NCBI GenBank assembly: GCA_026400835.1 | Contig: JAPLOA010000084.1 | Span: forward strand, 186,001 to 250,000 | DNA from: Planctomycetales bacterium | Lineage (GTDB): Bacteria > Planctomycetota > Planctomycetia > Planctomycetales > Planctomycetaceae | Length of the DNA: 64,000 bases | Reading direction: 5' to 3' | Shown: one piece after another, positions 45,953-53,045 of the stretch | How the letters are laid out: each line of letters starts with the position of its first letter | How positions within the stretch are numbered: position 1 is the stretch's first letter | Program-made: the position numbers and the translations under genes | Notes under the pieces: generated by a model | Told to the model about the DNA's origin: nothing | The model's database searches: none | What the model saw: the letters and a program-made list of their open reading frames with translations, nothing else

Positions 45953-46711
45953 TTACCATTCTCCGGATCTTTGGAACTTCTCTTTCGCATTTTGGGCAAA
46001 CTTGCGTGATGCGGCGGCCATGTTTTCGAGAATCTCGTCGTAGCTGAGTCCGACCGTGCTGCGCGCGGCCTGGATAACGGTTTCACATTCGTTCGTGTCC
46101 ATGAACTTCGCCGCCTCCAGGAGTTGCGGTTGTTCTTCCGGTGTGACGACAAGGAAGCCGTGCTTGTCGGCGTGAATGAGATCTCCCGGAGAAACTTTTC
46201 TACCAAAGACTTCCACGTCGCAGTTGAACTCAACCGCCTGGACGGCAGCGTGGCCCACGCACAATCGTCGAGCAATAGCCTTCAGTCCGGCGTTCGTCAT
46301 TTCATCGACGTCACGAATCGCACCGTCGGTGATCGTGCCGACACAACCCAGGGATTTATGAACATTCGCGTTCACTTCACCCCAGAACGACCCAATCACT
46401 CGTGGCTTGTCCAAATCCTGAATGACAACAATCTTTGGTCCGGGCACGCTCGCCAGATAACGGCGATATTCAGCATTGGCGTTCGGCTTTGTCTTCTTGT
46501 GTTCTGGATTGCTGGGCTCAATTTTCAATGTGACGGCGTAGCCAACCATAGGGCCCATCTGCGGCATAAAGTCGCGAGTCTCTTCCAGATTAAACGCGTC
46601 AGCGCAGTTGTCTCGCTTTGTAATCTGCTCCCAGCCATTGTAGATGGTTGGTGTGTTCCATCGCTTCAATTGCAGCAGATCGGAGTGGCTCAGGATTCGT
46701 GGCGTGTTCAT
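45953..46711 (-). CDS. RraA-like / HMG-aldolase-like family protein
   Basis: 252 residues of the RraA/dimethylmenaquinone-methyltransferase-like fold. The conserved core is GSFWGEVNANVHKSLGCVGTITDGAIRDVDEM, followed by VEVFGRKVSPGDLIHADKHGFLVV. The G-x-I-T-D-G-x-x-R-D signature is intact. Members include RraA (RNase E inhibitor) and 4-hydroxy-4-methyl-2-oxoglutarate/oxaloacetate aldolases, where Arg and Asp of this motif bind substrate and metal, so an aldolase is more likely than an RNase regulator. It converges with paralog B across 47 bases and has no pathway partner nearby. Confidence 0.85.
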   Translation of the reverse strand: MNTPRILSHSDLLQLKRWNTPTIYNGWEQITKRDNCADAFNLEETRDFMPQMGPMVGYAVTLKIEPSNPEHKKTKPNANAEYRRYLASVPGPKIVVIQDLDKPRVIGSFWGEVNANVHKSLGCVGTITDGAIRDVDEMTNAGLKAIARRLCVGHAAVQAVEFNCDVEVFGRKVSPGDLIHADKHGFLVVTPEEQPQLLEAAKFMDTNECETVIQAARSTVGLSYDEILENMAAASRKFAQNAKEKFQRSGEW

Positions 46712-46853
46712 GCTAAACTGATTTCAGAAAAGTTGATTGAGTTTGGTTCGCATTCAAAACGGATTTCCCCGGAGTCTAACGACTTGCAATGGCTCCCGGC
46801 AACGATGCTCCGCGGTTCGTCCACGGCAACACATTTTTTGAATTTGAGCGGTT

Positions 46854-46895
46854 CGTAGGGCGTGACAAGTTCGCCCCAGCGAACGCAGGCACACC
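46854..46895 (+). repeat. Family-2 REP unit a1
   Basis: 42-base unit CGTAGGGcGTGACAAG...CAGGCACACC with an inner hairpin GTTCGC-CCCA-GCGAAC at 46869-46884. One base of the outer stem differs from the other copies. Confidence 0.88.
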
Positions 46896-46917
46896 AGTTT
46901 TCTCGAGGGCGCCCATC

Positions 46918-46959
46918 GGTGTGCCTGCACTCGCTATCGCTCGCTTGTCACACCCTACG
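46918..46959 (-). repeat. Family-2 REP unit b1 (inverted)
   Basis: Same outer ends as unit a in reverse (GGTGTGCCTGC ... CTTGTCACACCCTACG); the core is CTCGCTATCGCTCG instead of the hairpin of unit a. Confidence 0.88.
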
Positions 46960-46988
46960 AAACGCTCACGTGAAACTAAAATCCACAA

Positions 46989-47030
46989 CGTAGGGTGTGA
47001 CAAGTTCGCCCGAGCGAACGCAGGCACACC
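46989..47030 (+). repeat. Family-2 REP unit a2
   Basis: CGTAGGGTGTGACAAG, inner stem GTTCGC/GCGAAC, CAGGCACACC. First half of the module a2-spacer-b2 (46989-47156). Confidence 0.88.
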
Positions 47031-47042
47031 AGTTTTCGCACT

Positions 47043-47100
47043 CATCATCGCATGCAGCGCAACCGAAGGGCAAGCCGATGGCCACGCGGCGATGTTTTAC
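47043..47100 (+). repeat. 58-base direct repeat, left copy
   Basis: Spacer of the a2-b2 module, starting CATCATCGCATGCAGCGCAA; matches 47783-47840 at 56 of 58 positions. Confidence 0.85.
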
Positions 47101-47114
47101 GTGAGGCGCACATC

Positions 47115-47156
47115 GGTGTGCCTGCACTCGCTATCGCTCGTTTGTCACACCCTACG
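47115..47156 (-). repeat. Family-2 REP unit b2 (inverted)
   Basis: Ends at 47156, the base before the RAYT stop codon (47157-47159, minus strand). Core CTCGCTATCGCTCG as in b1. Confidence 0.88.
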
Positions 47157-47711
47157 TTATTCACCCCATTCCGGTTCATCCCAACCGGGCACCGGGTCAA
47201 TGCCGCCCCAGTCGAGATCATACTCGCCCTCGCCGACGAAACGATGAAACGACGACCATTCCCAATCACGGACTCGTGGCACGAGTTGATGTTTGCGAGG
47301 GCTCCAGTGACAGTAATCCGCACAGCGTTTGAGATCGTCTTCATCTCGAACGGTGTGTTCCCAATATCGCTTCTGCCAGATGCCACGAAGGCGGTGTTTC
47401 CTGCGAGAACGCGACTGCTCAAGTTCAGTACCGCCGGATTCCAGCCAGCGGCAAGTGAACTCTTCTTTGATACGAGTCCATCGCATGGGATAGCGAGCAT
47501 CATTTGAGGGCAAAGACCAGATGGTGTGCCAATGGTCAGGAAGCAAAACGATGGCCACGATTTCGAACGGGTGATCGTTTTGGACTTTGAGGATTGCTTC
47601 ACGAAGGCATGCTCGTCCGAGGTCGGTCGTCAGAATCGGCCGCCGACGATGGGTGACACAAGTGAAGAAATAGGTTCCTCCCGGGACAAAGTTGCGTCGA
47701 TAGTTGGGCAT
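47157..47711 (-). CDS. REP-associated tyrosine transposase (RAYT)
   Basis: 184 residues from ATG 47711; the longer open frame to 47825 is only readthrough of the repeat. Family marks are the N-terminal MPNYRRNFVPGGTYFFTCVT, HxH at His60/His62 (LLPDHWHTIW), GIWQKRYWEHTVRDEDDLK, and the nucleophile Tyr133 in ADYCHWSPRKHQLV (usually YIHYNPVKHGLV). RAYTs are domesticated Y1 transposases that act on REP palindromes. The gene is exactly bracketed by its repeats: unit a3 ends 18 bases before the start and unit b2 touches the stop. Catalytic residues are intact. Confidence 0.9.
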   Translation of the reverse strand: MPNYRRNFVPGGTYFFTCVTHRRRPILTTDLGRACLREAILKVQNDHPFEIVAIVLLPDHWHTIWSLPSNDARYPMRWTRIKEEFTCRWLESGGTELEQSRSRRKHRLRGIWQKRYWEHTVRDEDDLKRCADYCHWSPRKHQLVPRVRDWEWSSFHRFVGEGEYDLDWGGIDPVPGWDEPEWGE

Positions 47712-47728
47712 GTGTCGCTCCCAGAAAC

Positions 47729-47770
47729 CGTAGGGTGTGACAAGTTCGCTCCAGCGAACGCAGGCACACC
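47729..47770 (+). repeat. Family-2 REP unit a3
   Basis: CGTAGGGTGTGACAAG, inner stem extended to 7 bp (GTTCGCT-CC-AGCGAAC), CAGGCACACC. It lies 18 bases upstream of the RAYT start codon, in its leader. Confidence 0.88.
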
Positions 47771-47782
47771 GGGTTTTGCATC

Positions 47783-47840
47783 CATCATCGCATGCAGCGC
47801 AACCGAAGGGCAAGCCAATGGCCACGCGGCGCTGTTTTAC
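47783..47840 (+). repeat. 58-base direct repeat, right copy
   Basis: Spacer of the a3-b3 module; two differences from the left copy at 47043-47100. Confidence 0.85.
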
Positions 47841-47855
47841 GAGACGGCGCCCATC

Positions 47856-47893
47856 GGTGTGCCTGCACTCGCTGTCGCTCGCTTGTCACACCC
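47856..47893 (-). repeat. Family-2 REP unit b3 (inverted)
   Basis: GGTGTGCCTGCACTCGCTGT...CTTGTCACACCC, with one core change from b1/b2 and a truncated outer end. Confidence 0.85.
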
Positions 47894-48003
47894 AGTCTGT
47901 TGCGCTTTGAAAGACCGCGTTATCAGGCGAGCTGCATCAGGGCCGGAAAAATTCGATGGTTCTGAAACTCATTCTTTCTGATGGCAATGACTCAAACGAG
48001 TCG

Positions 48004-50139
48004 TCAGTGCTTTCGTTTCAGGATGATAAACAAGCCACCTGTTTCATCAGGAAGAACTTCCCACTTCTCTGGTTCGACTCGCAGTTCCCTTACGTCGGCA
48101 AGAGAACGAACTTCGCTATAAGGATGGCTGGTGTCGAGAACGATGTAGTCCGTGTCTGCAGGTACTCCAGACTGATAATTGTTGACCGCTCGGAGATAAC
48201 CACTGTAATCATAAGATCGTTCGAAATGAGTAAACCGAGTATGCGCGTAATCCGTCGAAGCGACCCTCGCGGTCACCGGAATCTTCTCGATCACTTTCTG
48301 AAATTCCGCAGCGCGCGGTCCGGGAACGTACAGATTCTTCCAGCCATACGATGATTCTCCAGACCAGAAGTTCGCTCCCATCGGCATCATGGATCCGGTG
48401 ACCGCCGTCAACAGAGCACAGAGAAACGCAAATCGAGCCCATCGTACACTGCGCTGGTTTTGTGAAAGTCCGGCTGCAGCGGCCCACAACAGGACCGGAA
48501 GCAATGGTGCATGGAAGTGGTGATACGGTATGGGAGGAATCTGCGCAGCCATGTCGACAGAACTGCTTCCTCCAGCCGAGCCGGAATCGTTCCCGAGTTG
48601 AATCAAGCTCAGCATCACAAAAGTCGGAACGCCGGCCAGCAGGTAAACAGGACGCCGCCACGTCAGTGCTCCCAGGGGGATTGTCAGCATCACAAGGTAA
48701 GTCAGCGTGCGAAAGCTGAAGAAGACACCCATGACTTTGCCCGGATCACGCAATGCCGTACGAACGAGATCTCCAGGGCTGCTGCCGAGTTCCCCAAAGT
48801 ATCGGCTGTAGTGGACATGAGCTCCGTCACGAAACCCAGGAATAATGACAAGCACCGCCAGCAGCACGTAAAAGACGGAGAACAATAAAACTCCGAGTGA
48901 CCACTTTGAATATGGCGTCAGCAATCTTCGGGCACTACTATCCGTGGTGTCACTGGAAGTCTTAGATGCGGTTTGTCGCTGGCACAAAAACAAAACCAGC
49001 CCAATCGATCCTACAACCAGGGCAAAGTCTTCCTGAGTTGATAATGCGATCAAAAAGAAAAGTGACGATCTCCAGAGTTTCCGTTGCTCAGCGAAGTCGA
49101 TGCCCCAGAACAGAAACGGCATCCCATAACAGCTTGGCCGCAATGTTTTGAGATCAATCGCAATATCCAGATAGTGCATGGGGAAGAACAAAAGCCAACC
49201 CAAAGCCAGCCACATCGCAGCTCGCGAACTTCCGGAATGTCTACGTGCAATAGAAAAGACAGGAATTGCGCAGATGGCCAGCGAGAACGACGCACAAGCC
49301 TCCATCGTCAGGTAAGACGGAAACAGTATGTGCAGCGGAAGCAACAGCAGATGGATCACCTGAATGTGCTCGCCCAGAAATAGTCCCTGATCGAGATAAC
49401 TGCGGAAGCCTTTGCCATGCCAAACGTTCCAAAGATGCTCCTCGTACATCGCCGAATCGCCATGTGGAACAAGAAGGCCCGCATAGAGTCGTTCGTTCAT
49501 CCAGAAAGACATGGCCTCCCAGACGAATACTGCAATGATGACGACAGCAAGTTCCACGCGGACAAAGCCGGCAGTGGCAGACTCAGGGTTGATCGCTGAC
49601 GTGTCAGAAATCTGACTGAGCCACTCATTCAGAATGCTTGCCAGAATCAGAGTCAACGCATAGGGCGTAGTCGTGGCAACAAACGCCGTGAATGATATCC
49701 GGCTGACGAGCGGGGCGGCAAACCAAACGGCAAGCCAGACACCTGCAAACACTCCTGGCCGCGCGATCGCTGCAGTGCGCGACGAGAACGAAAGTGAACG
49801 AAAACTTACCTTCGATTTTGCCTCAACTTGTGCCGCGGTTGTTTGCCGCTTCGAGGATGCTACCCAGTGCGACAGGATTGTAATTCCAAGCAGAGCACCT
49901 GCGACTCGCAGGAAGACCGAAGCCGCTGGCAGATTAGTTTGTGAAACTCCACTGACAGATTTCGTGGTGTTTCCACCAAAGCAAGAAATGAAGAATTCGT
50001 GAATATCATTCGGCCAAAACACCAGCGACAGGTTCGCGTCGCTCATGACCGTAAAGATCATTCCGGAAAGCAGGAGGCTGCCGAGCAGAAAAAGTCCGCA
50101 GGAGACAAGCCCCGAGCGTGATTTATGAATGGTAGACAT
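48004..50139 (-). CDS. DUF2079 family multi-pass membrane protein
   Basis: 711 residues, about 13 membrane helices. The conserved DUF2079 part is GDSAMYEEHLWNVWHGKGF, a loop with EHIQVIHLLLLPLHILFPSYL, AICAIPVFSIARRHSGS and DIAIDLKTLRPSCYGMPFLF, with acidic residues after TM1-TM2 as in GT-C-type glycosyltransferases. The family is predicted to be GT-C-like and to transfer sugars from lipid carriers, but no biochemical role is established. The first 150 residues contain extra hydrophobic helices. No neighbouring glycan genes are present. The ATG at 50139 overlaps no other gene. Confidence 0.85.
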   Translation of the reverse strand: MSTIHKSRSGLVSCGLFLLGSLLLSGMIFTVMSDANLSLVFWPNDIHEFFISCFGGNTTKSVSGVSQTNLPAASVFLRVAGALLGITILSHWVASSKRQTTAAQVEAKSKVSFRSLSFSSRTAAIARPGVFAGVWLAVWFAAPLVSRISFTAFVATTTPYALTLILASILNEWLSQISDTSAINPESATAGFVRVELAVVIIAVFVWEAMSFWMNERLYAGLLVPHGDSAMYEEHLWNVWHGKGFRSYLDQGLFLGEHIQVIHLLLLPLHILFPSYLTMEACASFSLAICAIPVFSIARRHSGSSRAAMWLALGWLLFFPMHYLDIAIDLKTLRPSCYGMPFLFWGIDFAEQRKLWRSSLFFLIALSTQEDFALVVGSIGLVLFLCQRQTASKTSSDTTDSSARRLLTPYSKWSLGVLLFSVFYVLLAVLVIIPGFRDGAHVHYSRYFGELGSSPGDLVRTALRDPGKVMGVFFSFRTLTYLVMLTIPLGALTWRRPVYLLAGVPTFVMLSLIQLGNDSGSAGGSSSVDMAAQIPPIPYHHFHAPLLPVLLWAAAAGLSQNQRSVRWARFAFLCALLTAVTGSMMPMGANFWSGESSYGWKNLYVPGPRAAEFQKVIEKIPVTARVASTDYAHTRFTHFERSYDYSGYLRAVNNYQSGVPADTDYIVLDTSHPYSEVRSLADVRELRVEPEKWEVLPDETGGLFIILKRKH

Positions 50140-50549
50140 ACGAAATCAGGTTGGCACAAAACGGGCAATTCACGCGGGCGGTCTTGAGATTTCATCGTTT
50201 ACCGCCCAGCAGTAGACGCTGGCTTTTTTGCTGCAGGCTTTCGTGGGGCCGTCCCCTGCAGCCAGGCCGGAAACAAAAAGCGGAATCAAGAGACGGTCGA
50301 TTCGCGGGAATCCTGGCAGAAACCGCTGCGAGAACGTACGTCGGCGGACTTTTTGTCGGGAAAAGAAAGCCTGCAGTTTCGCAGATCTCCCAGACTTCCC
50401 AGCGTTTCAAAAGAACCTATTGACCGGATTTTCGAGAACTGTGACCCTACCCGGCCCGTCATTTTCATTCGTTCCAGCGTTCAGAATGCGTTTCAGCGCA
50501 AGCCGCGAAAGCTCGTTGAGAGCATTGTTGTGGCTCTGGCTGAACGCTC
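50140..50549. promoter_or_regulatory. Divergent region between DUF2079 and hydrolase genes
   Basis: About 410 bases. A short hairpin CCAGC/GCTGG followed by CTTTTTTG occurs near 50206-50232, but there is no gene for it to terminate. No convincing open frame or promoter. Confidence 0.35.
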
Positions 50550-52574
50550 ATGAATGCCCCAGACTTCAACCTGTGCTTATCTCGCACAATGAGTTCCAAC
50601 GCTCTGTCGAGGGCGACGAATCGCCTGACGTTATCCGCAACTTTCCCCACGCTGTTTTTTGTATGCGTGTTGGGCTGTATTTCAGGTTGCGCGACGACCG
50701 AATTTTCTCAGCTCCGAGAGAAGCCGCACAATCCACTTACGGAACGTCTGAATAAGACTGCATTCGGGCTTGTGAAACATTCGGAGCGAACTGAACTGTT
50801 TCTGCGTCAGACCGGTTATCAGGGTGGCGATGATCTTAAGCTCATGATTCGGCATTCCGCCACTCATCGAGCTGGTAAGCATTATTATGAGGCGACTCAT
50901 TCGCTGTCCGAGCTGAATTACCTTGCGGCCGAAGTTGTGAAGACTCGTGATCCTCAACTGGCGTCAGAGTTGTATCTGGATTCTTCGAAAGCTGCGTGGC
51001 GCTATTTTGCGACACAGGATACCAGCGGTGAGCAGCCCGATCCGTCACGAAGTGAGCATCGAAGCACAGCCGAAGTTTATAACGCGGCTTCCGAGGGTTT
51101 GCTTCGTATCTCAAATCGCCTGGGGAAGGTTAAACTCGGACAGTCTATGCAGATGCCGCTGACGTATCGCCGACTACTTTTTGATATCCCGTTCCCTTCG
51201 AATCTGTTGACACCGGAACAGCTGAGCGAGTTTGAATTCGTGTCGGATTATGAACTCAAGAACTTGAAGGCGCGTCACGCCACACAGGGTTTGGGAGTAC
51301 CGATCATTGCGATTCGACGTGCATCACAGAGTCCGGATCCGGTCGAAAAGTATTACACCAAAGGGATGAGCTTCGCCGCGACTCTGGTTTTAAGATTCGA
51401 AGAGACCGAGCAATCCTACGATTCGCCCTACGATGTGCAGTTGCAGATTTTCGACCCCCGCGAGTCTGAGGCGATGCTGGTAGGTGATTCTTTGATGCCT
51501 CTGGAGACCGACGTAAGTACTCCGCTGGCTCGCTACCTGAGCAATCGCGATATCAGTTTGCTGGATACATGGGGATTTATCCGCCCGGATCGAGCACAAA
51601 ACGTCGCTGGGTTATACATGGTGCAGCCTTATGATCCGGATCGCATCCCGGTGCTGATGGTTCATGGGATCTGGTCCAGCCCGATGACGTGGATGGAGAT
51701 GTTTAATGATCTGCAGGCTGACCCTGAGATTCGCAGAAAGTATCAGTTCTGGTTTTATCTGTACCCGACGGGTGAGCCCATCGCCTTTTCAGCGGCTGGC
51801 CTCCGTGAAGAACTTATGCAGGTACGCAACGACTGCGATCCCTATCGCCGGAATACTCGACTGGATGAGATGGTTGTGGTCGGGCACAGCATGGGAGGAC
51901 TGCTGTCCCATATGCTGACGATCGACAGCGGAAATCGTCTCTGGAATTCGGTTAGTTCGAAGTCGGTCGAAGAGTTGCAGACAAGCACTGAGGTGAAGTC
52001 TGAGATTCGAAGGGTCTTCTTCTTTCAGTCGAATCCTTCAATTGATCGCATCGTGACGATCGCCAGTCCGTATGGCGGAAGTTCCTTCTCCAATCGTTTC
52101 ACTCGCTGGTTGACGGGATCATTTGTCTGGCTGCCAGCAAAGACCTATGAATTGACACGCGTGATCTTCGAGCAGGATAAAAAGAGTTGGTGGGATCGGG
52201 TGACGGCACCAAAGACCAGCCTGGATTCACTGACCAAGAAATCCGCAGTCCTTACGGTGATTCGAGATTCACGTGTGCCGGATGAGGTGAAGCACCATAA
52301 CATCGTTGGTGTTCGCAAGGGACGTGATGTTAATTCGTGGACAGACGGAGTTGTGGCCTACTCCAGCGCGCATCGTGAGGATGTGACCAGTGAGAAAGTC
52401 ATTCCGGCCGGACATCGAGAAGTCCTCCGTCATTCCGAAACCGTGGCGGAAGTAAGACGTATTCTGCTTGAGCACCTGCAGGAGACTCAACGTCGACGTT
52501 TTCCTGCCATCCCGGCGAACATGACTGTGGAGCGTCCCGGACACGCGACGCTCGGCAGGACACTGACGCCATAG
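50550..52574 (+). CDS. Lipoprotein alpha/beta hydrolase
   Basis: Up to 674 residues; ATG 50550 or the internal ATG 50589 could be the start, neither with a clear ribosome site. A lipoprotein signal ends in LGCISGCATTEF (lipobox ISGC). The N-terminal half is helical and of unknown function (residues about 60-260). The C-terminal half is an alpha/beta hydrolase: VLMVHGIWSSPMTWMEM (oxyanion region), nucleophile Ser in VVVGHSMGGLLSH, and ITVASPYGGSS-like motif IVTIASPYGGSSFSN; a His candidate is in VIPAGHREVL near the C-terminus. Probably a periplasmic lipase or esterase. It is preceded by a 410-base region and followed by the 16-bp tandem repeats. Confidence 0.87.
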   Translation: MNAPDFNLCLSRTMSSNALSRATNRLTLSATFPTLFFVCVLGCISGCATTEFSQLREKPHNPLTERLNKTAFGLVKHSERTELFLRQTGYQGGDDLKLMIRHSATHRAGKHYYEATHSLSELNYLAAEVVKTRDPQLASELYLDSSKAAWRYFATQDTSGEQPDPSRSEHRSTAEVYNAASEGLLRISNRLGKVKLGQSMQMPLTYRRLLFDIPFPSNLLTPEQLSEFEFVSDYELKNLKARHATQGLGVPIIAIRRASQSPDPVEKYYTKGMSFAATLVLRFEETEQSYDSPYDVQLQIFDPRESEAMLVGDSLMPLETDVSTPLARYLSNRDISLLDTWGFIRPDRAQNVAGLYMVQPYDPDRIPVLMVHGIWSSPMTWMEMFNDLQADPEIRRKYQFWFYLYPTGEPIAFSAAGLREELMQVRNDCDPYRRNTRLDEMVVVGHSMGGLLSHMLTIDSGNRLWNSVSSKSVEELQTSTEVKSEIRRVFFFQSNPSIDRIVTIASPYGGSSFSNRFTRWLTGSFVWLPAKTYELTRVIFEQDKKSWWDRVTAPKTSLDSLTKKSAVLTVIRDSRVPDEVKHHNIVGVRKGRDVNSWTDGVVAYSSAHREDVTSEKVIPAGHREVLRHSETVAEVRRILLEHLQETQRRRFPAIPANMTVERPGHATLGRTLTP

Positions 52575-52627
52575 CGAACTGGATGTGGTCGAGCCAGCGT
52601 TTATGCTGAATGCCGGTCGAAGGCGAC

Positions 52628-52718
52628 GACCGAAAGATGTAGTGACCGAAAGATTTGATGACCGAAAGATTTGACGACCGAAAGATTTGACGACCGAAAG
52701 ATGTAGTGACCGAAAGAT
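52628..52718. repeat. 16-bp tandem repeat, six copies
   Basis: GACCGAAAGAT occurs at 52628, 52644, 52660, 52676, 52692 and 52708, exactly every 16 bases, with short variable joints TTGAC, GTAGT or TTGAT. A seventh solitary copy is at 52830-52840. There is no gene across the repeats, which lie between convergent genes. Confidence 0.9.
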
Positions 52719-52736
52719 TCGGGCCTGAGATTTTTG

Positions 52737-52773
52737 TCTGGTGCTTGATTTTTCTGTCGTTCAATTTTTCGGT
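52737..52773. repeat. 37-bp direct repeat, first copy
   Basis: T-rich segment starting TCTGGTGCTTGATTTTTCTG and ending ATTTTTCGGT; identical to 52859-52895. Its end is the inverse of the GACCGAAA motif, so it can pair with the tandem array. Confidence 0.85.
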
Positions 52774-52858
52774 CAGACTCCTGGCCTTGCTCAGTTACGC
52801 ATGGTGCCAGCCTTAATCGATGAGTGGTGGACCGAAAGATTCTGACCAGAGAACTTCA

Positions 52859-52895
52859 TCTGGTGCTTGATTTTTCTGTCGTTCAATTTTTCGGT
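52859..52895. repeat. 37-bp direct repeat, second copy
   Basis: Identical to 52737-52773, located just after the seventh GACCGAAAGAT copy at 52830. The remaining 471-base convergent gap (52575-53045) shows nothing else. Confidence 0.85.
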
Positions 52896-53045
52896 GGTAA
52901 AAATCTGGCTGGACAGCGAGTCATCCGGGAATCAGTGCGAGTCACGTCCGTATGAACGCCACCCTTTGAACATAGATGCGTAATCAGGTCGCATACAATT
53001 TGCATCCGAAATGACGGATCACCGATCCGAGAACGCCCTGTTCAG

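Noticed and set aside
47712-47825. N-terminal extension of the RAYT to 47825
   Set aside because: The added residues are the translated REP unit a3 and its spacer; the family N-terminus MPNYRR starts at 47711.
52628-52718. 16-bp repeats as a CRISPR array
   Set aside because: Repeat plus joint is only 16 bases, joints are 5 bases and nearly identical, and there are no cas genes.
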